From contig JAGVSM010001345.1 in the NCBI GenBank assembly GCA_022494885.1, positions 124,001 through 188,000 of the forward strand: a stretch of 64,000 nt of DNA. Reading direction: 5' to 3'. Below are positions 36,201 to 48,200 of the stretch, one piece after another (positions within the stretch are counted from its first letter, which is position 1; every line of letters begins with the position of its first letter). Origin of the DNA: Micrasema longulum. Its lineage: Eukaryota; Arthropoda; Insecta; Trichoptera; Brachycentridae. The position numbers were made by a program, and so were the translations under genes. The notes under the pieces are model-generated. The model made no database searches and was not told where the DNA came from. It saw only the letters and a program-made list of their open reading frames with translations.

Positions 36201-39200
36201 TAAGCAACTCTTTCCTCTTCTATCATCATAGAATTACGATTTGCATCTAGTCAGAATAAGACTGACCAAACATCTCCCTGGTGTCAAATCTCCACAAATT
36301 TAATTTATTTAAGTATTATGTTTTTAATCATAATGTCTTAACATTGATTTGACAAAAAAGTGGCGAGGCTTCTAACTCTGCACATTTATCAGCCAAGATG
36401 TTCCTTGCTGAAAAATAAAGAGGGGCTCTGATTTTTGCTAAAAGACTTTGTCTTGAACACGGTCGATGTTCTTTTGAAACGTTAGAGCATCAACCGTGAA
36501 AGACCTGTGAACATACTCTGTAAATTTCACGGCTTATTAGATTGTCAGGATATGTTCCGTTAAAAGATTATGCCAATTTAAGATTACTTAATTATTAATA
36601 ATGCAGATGTGATCACTGAACCGTTTAAAAGATTAGATTTTTTGCCCGGTAAAATATATTAAATTTTGTGTTCTACGCGTCTGTCCTTTTTGCACAAACT
36701 GTAAAGTCAACAGACATGCTTTTTAAAATATTTTTTGTTATTCTCATTCATTATTTTTGTTTATGTTGTGTTTTTTCATTTATTTGTTTGTTCTGTTCTA
36801 TTATTTTCTTTCACTGTCATTGCACGAAAAGGGAATTTTCCAATGAGAGAGGTCGCGTTGAGAGAAGGGCCCAGTTTCAAAAGGACAGAGTTCGGCAACA
36901 ATTTCACCAGGACTTTGGTGCATACATTAGCTGGATAACAAGAGCAGGTATAGCAGGAGTTCTAACCTGGCCCGATATAAGCTAACTTAACCTAACAGTA
37001 CTTAAACCTTAAACAACCCATACTAACACTTTCAGCTTATTTGGTGTAGAATTAACAACCATACCATCAGAATCTCTTTATGTTTTTATTACAATAGCCA
37101 ATATTTAAACATATCTAACAATTATTATCGACGCTAAAAAGGCCAAGTGACTCCACTCAAGCCAAAATTTAGTTTTAAATACCACTTTTCTCAGAATTTT
37201 AAGCTGCATCCTATAAACCCCGACACCCATGAATTTTGTATGTACATTTTGGCATTTACATAAAAAACCAGACACGAGATATAGACGCATCAGTAAAGGT
37301 TGTCTGCCTATAAATAATAATAATATTAATAACAAAATCAAATACAACATTCTAAAATGAGACGAAGACAATCGAGACTAATAAACCAGAGACTGACATT
37401 ATACAATAAACTTCCAGAAAAACCTTAACACAGACAAGACTAAAGACTCAGACAACCTTTACAAAAGATGTTAAAAATACTAACATTAATGTGAATTTAA
37501 AAAAGATTAAATATTTTCTCAAATAAATGTAATCCGTAAAAGATTGTAAATTAATCGAATCTGGAGTTCCTAATTAAAAAAAAGACATAAAGCTGTTGAA
37601 GAAAGTCCAGAGAAGTGCAATTAAAACGATAGTTTCTCTAAGGAATAAATCATACGAGGACCGCTTAAGGGAGCTCGGGTTTAGTTCAATGGAAGAGCGG
37701 AGGCAGCGTGGTGACTTTACTGAGCAATATAATGTACCCAAGTTGAAATCAATGTTCACTATAAATGAAAATTGCCATCTCAGAGGTCATTCGTTGAAAC
37801 TAAACACTACCTCCTTCTCATCCAACCCCAGGAAGAACTTCCTGACAAACCGAGTTGTGGAGAAATGGAATGGCCTTCCCGAGAAAGTGATTGGTGCTGG
37901 TTCAGTGAATGTTAACTAGATGCACACAGCAATTTGTAATGTTTAATAACCATGTACACTTGTACACTTGATATACACGCATAAGCTTAATAGCTGCTAG
38001 TGTATTATTATTGATAATAATAATAGTTAAAATAAAAAATATTAAAGAAGTGATCGAATGTAAATGTTTCTATGTAAAATTGTTATTATGAGCCAGTTAT
38101 GTTGTCCTATATATTTAGTTTCTGAACACATCCTGCTAGGCACCGCTTCTCCATGACAATAATTGGCTAGTCCCTATTACATGAGCGTCTTTTCCCCTTT
38201 GTAGAGAGTTCGCTAAGGAGAGAGAAAAAGTAGAAAATAGACAAGAATTTCTAAAGTTAAGAAGGCAGCAGCAACTCGAAAGGGAGTTGAACGGCTACGT
38301 AGAATGGATTTGTAAAGCAGGTATGATTTTTTCTTCAAATTCTAATGTTTAATTTTAAATTTTATAATTTTTTATCATGGAATTATAATATACCAGCAGG
38401 CGCGTAGAATCAAGTCTGCATACTGCAACTGTGTCCAAAAATTTCCAAATGCCCCCCCGCGTGAAGTGGCCACGTAATGTTGCCAAACCGCGAACAATAT
38501 ATTATCATAACACAAATAATGTTTTACCACATAAAATACTTCACTGACTGGAAAAAACAGGTACTTTTAATAGACAATCGTAAAAAAAACATTAAATAAT
38601 AATTTAGTAATTCAGTAAAATTAATACAGTTTATTACAAACAGCATAATAAATAGAAAGCTGAGAAAATTTTTACTACCCTGGCAATACTCACAAAATGT
38701 CCACCTTGTTTTATTTAAGAATCTGACAGTCAGTAAAATAATCGAATTCTTAAATAATATTTGGGAATTTACTACTTATATAAATATATATATATATATA
38801 TATATAGTTGGATAATTTATATAGCGCCATTTTTGTGAAAATCACCTCAAGGGCACTGTACAATTAATAAATATCCCAGTACGTCTTGCAGCTACAGAGC
38901 GCATGGACGGTTGGGATTCTAGTTCCTCGTTTTCAATTAAGATCAATCAAAAATTATAACAGATAGGAGCTAGATTACAAGACGTCTTGCAGCTACAGAG
39001 CGCATAGACAGTTAGAAATTTAGCCCCCATTTACACATTTTAAAAGTTGACAAATAAATTTAGTGTATTAATGATATTTAAAAAAATAAAAAATATGAAT
39101 AATAAAAAGGAATAAGATTACAACACGTCTTGCAGCTACTAAGTGCATAGACGATTGGAATTCTAGACCCCATTTACAAAATTTAGGTATTTTAAAGTTG

Positions 39201-42200
39201 ATATATGAAAGCAAGATAAACAATCATCGTGCAGCTACAAAGCGCACGGACGAGTGGAATTCCAGCAAAGTTAAAACAATATTAATAAATTTATAAAAAA
39301 TAGAGCATAGTAGTAAATTGGTCAAGTGTTCATGCCAAGAAGTAAGCAATAAAAAACTAAATAAATCAAACACTGTTTCAACTCCATCGTTAACAAAGGG
39401 AGATAGATGTCCGAAGAGTAGATTTTGTAGACAGTAGGTAGATACCGTCGCCATGTGGCCCACTGGCTGCTAGATAATTTCTGGAAACGCACGTGTGTAG
39501 TACTTTTGTTCCAACGACTTGGTGTCCATTTTGGTCCGTATTATTTCATTTTATGAGACGCAACATTCCTGTTCAATTCACTTTTTTACACAAACGTGTA
39601 TGGGCGTTAGCATATCCATTAAATGTGATCCCACCCTTTTCCCTTTTAATCCCAGCAGTATTTTAACCCTTAAAAACGACACAACACGGCGTACGTGGTT
39701 TCTGGACTATTATAATTCTGTGATTGTTATCAATCTGAATCTTAAAGATATGTGCAAAATGATTCTCTATCCAGCCTTTTTTTAAAGCCTATTGTTACCT
39801 TCCACCATTGCCTATTTTACATTTAAATGCCGATGGTGAGTTGGCCTCGTGGTGCAGTGGTCAGCGCGTTTGCCTACCACGTGAGAGGTCGCGGGTCCGG
39901 TTCCCGACATAGTTGACATGAAATATTTATTTGATAGGTGGTTTACACTAGAATATTTCATATTCCCTGGCCAGGCACCTAAGCGTAAGACTGATGATCA
40001 AAAATGATCAAGATACCCTGCGATTAGTGTACCAATGCAGCCCCCAAAAATACTATTTTAATATGTTGATAACCTTTGCATATTTCAAATGTATAAATCC
40101 TTTTTTATTTGACATTTCAATGTCAGGAACTTTGGTAATTTTTAAATAACGCTGATGTCAATATGAATCTTTATTTATTTCACATTTTAAAGTCAGAATC
40201 TTTGTGATCTTCCAAAAATGTTCATTTCAGTATGAATCGTTGTTCATTTCACATTTCAATGTCAGAAACTTTAGTGATATTATACAGGGTGTTCTTTAAA
40301 CCCTGTCACATCCGAAACCATAATGATCAGTATGAGCAAGAAGACATATTAACACATAAAAATTTTTTTTTGAACGAATAATTATTTTTTAAATCAAATA
40401 CTAAAAAAAACAAACGGTTGCTTACTTCTGCAGAGGTGAAACGAGAAGGGGGAGGGGGGAGTCTGACACACAGTCAACCGCGCTGCCGCGCCCCCCTCGC
40501 TTCTCCCCTTCAGAAGAAAGCAACCATTTTATTATTATTAATTATTTTTTTTGAAAATTTTATTCGTTTTCAAAAAATAATTTGATGTGCCAATATGTCT
40601 TCTTTTTTAAACTGATCATCGTGATTTCGGATGTGACAGGGTTTAAAGAACATCCTGTGGAAATGTGTTATTTTCAGAACATTGGTGATATTGCATAAAA
40701 GTTTATTTTTTTTAATTTTACATTTTTAGGAATTTTGTGATATTCCAGAAATTTGTTATTTTTTATTTCACTTTTTTAGGAACTTCAGTAAGATTCCAGG
40801 AATGTTTATATGTTTTTAAAAAAATAAATTTTTTTCGCATTTTTATATCTGAACTTTTTTTTAGTCATTCTTGTCCTTCTCAAATTATTCGTCATTTGAT
40901 CTGCTCGAGTATGAAGATGGTTTAGATAAACGTTTCATTCAAATGATTTTTTATGTTTCAGAGGAAGTAATATTAGCAGAAGAAAGAACAACGGAAGAAG
41001 AAAAAATGCACATAATAGAAGGTATTATCTGAATTTTTCATTTATTACATACATAACTGTAGTAAAGAAGTTTAGCCCTACAGGAAATTGTATAAAAAAA
41101 TGTTTTCTTACTCGCAAGCTTCTTAAAAAATGATTTTTATGAAAAATAAATAAATTTAAAAAAATAAAAATGAGCTACTTTGAACGACGTCACTGGTTCA
41201 TATGAACCAACCAATGATAAGAAAGTTGTGAAAGATTTCCGGTTTATTAATTAATATTAGTTAATCATAGCGCTGATACTAAGATAGATGATTTATTTTT
41301 TTTAAATTTGGCTAAGTTTAATAGTCTAATAACAAATAAAAAATAATAAAATCCACTGGATTCCTTATTACAGCTACAGTTTGGTCATATTATGTTTATC
41401 ATGATATGCGTTTAGTTAACAGATTACAACACAGATGAAGAACCTTTTAGAAGGCAATATAGAAGTCCAGGCATCTACAGGTCTTATGACATGTATTTAG
41501 ACACTGTGTAACATTCACCATTCTGCCCATATTTGAACATTTATATTCCTTCAATTCTTTCATCTGTTGATGTTTGTGAAGTTAAAGAGCTGAAACCTTT
41601 ATTTGTGTGGGTGAGATTCATGTGATTGAATTATTTCACCATCATACTAGGCAACGCCTAAAATTTTTATTTTTCAATTTTTATACTTCGTCATGGACCA
41701 GGTGAATTTATTATGTAGATGCCTGGACTTCTATATTGCCTTCTCTAAAATATTCTTCATCTCTGTTGTAATCTGTTAATATAAACAGCTCCCCAGGGAG
41801 TTGAATCCAGTCCTTATCTACAAAAATTAGGACAGACTCAAAATATTGTTGATATGCGTTTAGATTACTCGTGATGCGTTCATGTTTATTACATGGCTGA
41901 CAATTAAGTTTGTTTGGCATTAATAATAATAATTTTCGACAATTTTTATAGCGTCGTTTTCGTGAGTAATTACTTCAAGGGCGCTGTACATTATACTTCA
42001 TTAAAACAATAATAAGGTCTATCTACAGGCTAACTCTCAATGACTATTTATTTACAGACAAATTGTTCAAATAATGTAATACACATACTTGTACTTCTAA
42101 AAATTACATCTTAAATGTAGAAGTTTTCAGTTTTTAAGTTTTTAATTTTTTTAAATGAGTTTTTTTAATGTTTTCCACTGGTACTCTCAGGTACAAAATT

Positions 42201-45200
42201 TCAAATAAGAAAACCGAGTGGCGATGAGTTCGCCTTATTTTTCAGTGGTTGGTGTGTTCGCCTAACATTTTTAAGGTCCTGTGTTCGATTCCTTCCAGGG
42301 TGGACGTGAAATATCGTTTGTAATGGTGGTTCTGGCGATCATTTTAGAGAGTGGACATTGACAGGGCTTACGACCAGTCATTGGCTGGATGAAGTGGCCA
42401 CTTTACACACTGTAACATTTACCATTCTGCCTATGTTTGAATATCTAAATTTTTCAAGATAATTCAAGAGCGGAAAACCTTATTTTATGGCGGAGAGATT
42501 ATTTTAACTGAATGGTTGCTACATGCAATGCCTGAAAATATTTTTTAATGTTTGTACTTCTTGGTCCATTTGTTTTAATCAACAATATTTTGAGTTGATC
42601 CAAATTGTTGTAGACATGGAATGGATTTAAACCCCTAGAGAATTTTTAAGTTTAACATTTTGCAACAGAGATTGAGAACATATTAGAGAAGAGAATATGG
42701 AAGTCTAGGCATTTGATTGGTGATCATTATAGTTTGTGAAGAGGACACTTATTTATTTATTTATTAACGGACATTGTCCATGTATACAATTTATAAGGTT
42801 TAAATATTACAATAAAAGTAAAGTTTAAAACATTTTTTAAAAAAAGAAAAGAAGCATTGACAAACATAAGGGACATCGAGACAAGATCTGGACTATTTAT
42901 TTAGTGATCGTTTAAATCGTTGTAAACTTAAACCAAAAAAGTCCAGATCTTGTCTCGAGTTAACAATACGACAAAGACGGGTCATTGGAGAATTAAGGCC
43001 ATAATTTGTTCTATGCTGATTGATGAACAGTACTTCATTGTTTCTCAACCTACGAGTCAGAATATGGAATTTTACTTGTCCCAGTACGGATGGAACATCG
43101 ATTTTACCATTAAATATGCTGAACATAAATATGGAATCAAAATTAGTATTATTTTCAACGAGTTGTAAATATTTTTAATTTTTTTATTTAACTTTTTGTA
43201 CATAATGTTATTTGTACATTGGCGGGCTTATTGCCAAATGGCAATTTCTTCCAACCAACCAATAAAATAAAAGTTTTTTTTTTATAATTCAAGTTACAGA
43301 ACATATTCAATAGAAAAAAAAAGATTAAAAAGCTAAAAGTATATAAAAATAGAAATAAACGTATTTGTTTATAAATTACCTTAAATCAAAACTATTACTC
43401 AATGGGAAAAAGGAAAAAAGAGGAAAGAGGAAAAAGGAAAGGAGGAGAGATTAAGGAAGAGAAAGGAGATGTTTTTTCAGACGTGATTTAAAAAGAAATA
43501 ATGCAGTAACATCTTTGATGGTGGGTGGGAGATGATTCCACAGTCGAGCCGCATGGACACTATATGAGTTAGAGAAGAAAGAGAAATAAATCCCTCTTAG
43601 AAAATGGGAATCAAGTGAAAGAACCTTAGATCTCTGATGTGAGTACGCAACACTAGCCGCGGGAGTACAACCCGATCAGGTTATATCCAGTTCTTGTGTA
43701 CAAAATTTTGGACAAACTCTTAATATTTTTGATTAAAACTTGTCTAAGAAGAAGTATTAAAATCGTCGCCTAGTATGCGGGTGAAATAATTCAGTCAGAT
43801 GAATCTCACCCATATCAGTAAAGACTCGATCAAATGAATGAATTAGAAATTTAATCCACCTAAACAATGGAGGCGGATTCTTTTTATAAATGACATTTTT
43901 TCAAACAATTATCTAATTTCCTACCATCAAACATTAAACCTGCATTCTACACAACTAATAATATAGGAACATTGTTAAAAAATTACAAAGACAAAGTCCA
44001 TAAATATAATTAATCTGGAATATGCTAATTAAATTGCAATGATTGCGATTCAATCTACATTGGAAAAACTAAAAGAAACTTTGATATTAGAGTAAAAGAA
44101 CACTAAAGGTGCTTAACTAATAATAATTTTTCTGAATTTGCAAACTATCTGCTATAAAATAACCATAACTTCAATAAAAAACTGGATTAAAAGTATTTCA
44201 TATTGAAAATAAAATATTAAAATTAGACAACTTAGAAATTTTAAAAAATTAAAAAAGCGATTTAAAATAAGAAAAAATATTTTTTAACCAAATAAACAAT
44301 ATTTACTTTAGTTCTCTGTCTAGCTTCGAAAACATTGATATCAAATTATCACCCTTGTAAGGAAAAAATACTTGATTTACTGGGTCCGCGTGTAGTATTT
44401 AGTTAACACTTTGTATCCCGGAGCCGTGTAAACACGGGACCGGGACACAACGCGTGTTTACACGGCTCCGGGATACAAATCACAAAAAAGAAGTGAGACG
44501 CTGCAGGTATATGTGCGAACATTGCAATGTGGTTCTCCATAAAGGCCAATGTTAGCAAAACTATCATACAAAAATGACATATTGAATTGTTCCAAATAAA
44601 TTTGAGAAATTAAAATTGATTTAACTTAGTATTTCATAATTATGACACGTTTAAGAAACTCTTCACAAAGCATGAAATTTCACAAAAATGCGCCGGGCAC
44701 AGGGTAAATTCTTTGTGTATTCGGCCGGTGATCAAAGTGTTTTAACATGATAAAAATAAAACAGGAATTAATTCACTCGTTACGTAAAGCTTGACGAAGA
44801 AGCTTGTTTGCTTTGAAACCGGTCGGTTGATAAAAAATAGTGGTTAAAAACAAAGTTGTTTTATTTATTTTATTGCTGAATTTTTTAAACTAATTTTTTG
44901 TATTGTTTGATTCCAGCGAGAAGAAGAGCGGCAGCCAAAAGAAAAAAGCTCAAAAACTTGGGGAAAAGTAAAAGCACGGACACAGAGGAAGAGGAACAGG
45001 AAGAAAACTGCGGGGACGATGGTAAGACTTCTGCGTTGTAGACACGATCTGTTCACAACCGACCTACGATTATACATATTTTATTATGTCCTATGTACGT
45101 TTCTGAATTGTCATCAGATATAGATAAATTTCTATGGAAGAAGCGCGCAATGCAACCTACCTTATATTTCTGTCATTGATTTAATATTTTACAATATTCA

Positions 45201-48200
45201 CTCTTTACATTTACACTAAGGCAAATTTGGCAGGTTTATTGTTTAAAAATGTGGACGGTTTAAAAGAAAATAATACCATAATATACTATAGTTTCAATTT
45301 GAAAGCTGTGAATCAACAAAAAGACATCGTAATAACAATAAAACATTACGAAAAAATCCAATTCAATTATCTACTTCATAAAAAAAGCCTTCTTATAAAT
45401 AACGCCGAATACTGGAGTTTATAATCGCTTTGAAGTGGGCACTTTTTATCACAGAAGCCCATTTAAAATATACATGAGAACTATTTTAAATGTTAATGAA
45501 ATAAGGAACGTGGACTAATTTTGCGGTCATTCATTGGTTCGTTTCGATCATCTGATGTCGATATGGCAAGTAATTAGAACATACCGAGGAAGATACAGTT
45601 AGTACAGAAGTATACCGTCTTGATATATACAGATGAAGATAGCGTTCATAATTGAGGTCCTACTCTCAAATGCGGGTTTCAGATATGAAATCCCTATTTT
45701 GTTAGGATATCAACTTGTTGGAAAAGTCTAAATGCGAGTTACAAAGTTGTCGCCGAGCCTAAACCGGCTTCCATGTGTAGAGGGATTGAAAACTCTCGGT
45801 CTCACAACGCTGCAGGAACGGCGAGAAAGGGGTGACCTGATACTCAACAGTCACCATAGCTGCCACAGTCTCAGGCTGGAGAAAACGAGATTCAATCTAA
45901 ATCCTCGGAAGCATTTCCTGAGTTGGAATAAGCTGCCACAAGAGCTGATCTCAATGTGTAGTCTAAATGGGTTAAAAAATGGACTAGATTTGTTTCGGAA
46001 AAGTTAAAATTCTCCAATAGCTAATTCTCTTTAAAATAGTTCTAAAGTATATCAGCTTTGAGCTGCTCGCTGTATAAATGAATATAATAATAATAAAACA
46101 TGGTGAGTTCTCGCTGATTTTTGGAATAAATTAAAGCTTTATTTTAAAAAATAGTCAAGAACATGTCATTGAAAGTATTGTCCATCGCTAGCGACTACTT
46201 TCTCCTATCTTTCTGATGGCGTCCGAATGCCATCTCGAAAGAACGACTCATCTTTGAGGTTATCCACAAGTCGAGCCATTTTTAGCATCTTCATAAGAAA
46301 GTGCTGTTCAGCCAGGCCGCGAGTCACCGATCGGAACAAGTGGTAATCGGAAGGAGCAATGTCCGGCGAATACGGCGGGCGGGTTAAGACTTTCCATGTT
46401 TTGACTGCCATTGCAACGTCTGGCCGAGCGTTTTCATGGTGCAAAATTACTTTGTCGTGTTTTTCCTTTTTTACTTCAATGCTCGGTTCAAACGCATCAA
46501 TTGTAGTCGATAGCGATCTCTCGCGATGGTCTCTTTGGGTTTGAGGAGCTCAAAATACACCCATCTGACATGGTGAAGAGCAGAGATTATGATGATAATG
46601 ATATTTAGTTATGTCAAAATATTCAGTAAACGCAGCTTAAAACAGACTATCTCGAACTTTCTAAATATACCTTTTGAACTGTCAAACAATACATTAAAGT
46701 GGCGCCTCATAGTGGTAGAAATGCTAATTTAAAGATATTTTGTATTACTTTAAACAAATTGGTGTGAGCAATAATAGCTGTTTTCACAAAAACACCGTAT
46801 TTTTAAAGGTGAATTTAAAGCAGCTATGATTTTTATGGAAATATTTGGAAAAAATGATTGTATGGACTCATAGACCGAATTATAAAATCCTATGGCATCA
46901 TTTTAGAAAATTTTGGACTTTTGATATTTGTAGAACGAGGTCTTTCTTATTTTTTATTATATCGATAATTTAAAATACTACTGGATCTTATCGTACCTTT
47001 TGCATTCCACATATTTAATACAATTAACCAGCTAAATATTGACGCTTACTCATAACAACACATTCATTTTATTTGATGATTAATTTGAATATTTTCTAAA
47101 AAAATATAAAATGACCAGTTAATAATTAAAGGAAATTTCATATTTTAATCTGATTGAAATTCTGATAAATATTTATTTTCAGTATGAATATTTGTAAATA
47201 TCGAAAGTATACTGGAATCACATATACATATGACTCACCTCTAGAATTAGATGCAAACATAGTACTGACTCAACTGAAACACATCTATAAAGATTCCTGT
47301 TGTCTTTATTTGGTGGACTATCCTACAAAATTATAATAAATTATTTAACTCAAATAATATTGGAAACTAATTTCATTTGTAGAAAAAAAATATTTTCAGT
47401 AAATGTTCTATTAAGCAATGTTATTTTTTATTATGATTAAGTTGTTTGGTCATCTCAATGCCTTTCAGGTATTGTACACTGATAACAGAAGAAATTAGAG
47501 TTTAGTGGACTGTATGAAAATTGTTACTCACTTTTAAAGTTCTTCCGATTGTTTCTTATATGGAGCACTTCACTATTGCTGCAGCACGGATACCGATATC
47601 GTGTAGATGATGATGAACTGTATAATTTAGCTGTTTATATAACACGTAACTTTACTTTGCACGTATGCTGACGCGGTATATAATAAAGATTTATCAGAGG
47701 GACAACTTTTCACATGTGACTTGCTCACAGGATAATAGAAGCACAAGAATTTTGAAATAGGAAGGATTTGGGAAGGAACGGGATATTAACAGTCTTATGT
47801 GAGTTGCCAGTATATAAAATGTAAAATCAGTACTTAACAAGGTACATTTATAGATTTTTCATATTACTTTCATACCGAGTATTTTTTTACTGGTATCCTT
47901 TATATTTATATTTCAAGTTGTTAAGTTGGTAATTAGCAAAACGCAGAAAAGTAATTTTTCAGTTTGGCAGCTGGATTCTGACTAGCTTGTTTATTTTGAG
48001 GGAAATTCCTGTTGTCCTTCTGTAATAACACCTGTCTTATGAACTTAATTTATTTATGTTCAGTTTAAGACACAGTTTTCGTTTAAATAAATGTTAAATA
48101 ATTTTAAAAAACTCCTTAGGTTATATGGAGAACTCGGCCATTTTTGAGAGTTTATGTTTCATCAATTATTCAATTTAATGTTTCGGAAGGATATCTCTAA

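Larger units (their letters stand above)
36174..38204 (+). other. short introns around exon I-II-a
   Basis: The 658-nt intron before exon I-II-a (36174-36831) contains no recognised repeat. The 1257-nt intron after it holds a CR1-like LINE tail at 37560-38015. The rest (36950-37550) is AT-rich sequence without a recognised element. These are the least invaded introns in the window. Confidence 0.6.
38395..39740 (+). repeat. composite MITE-like copy with insertions
   Basis: The left part (gcgcgtagaatcaagtctgc, then gtgaagtggccacgtaatgt, then atcataacacaaat) matches 48560-48700. The right part (gacacaacacggcgtacgtg, then tggtttctggactatt) matches 49190-49325. Between them are a CR1 tail (38805) and a minisatellite (38880-39260), so the original element was split by insertions. 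Confidence 0.5.

Noticed and set aside
36668..36985. A longer open frame around exon I-II-a
   Set aside because: Sequence before 36832 is a pyrimidine tract and intron; the coding part is bounded by the splice sites given.
44786..44825. Active hammerhead ribozyme
   Set aside because: The first core base is changed and no stem I can be drawn; kept only as a related motif.
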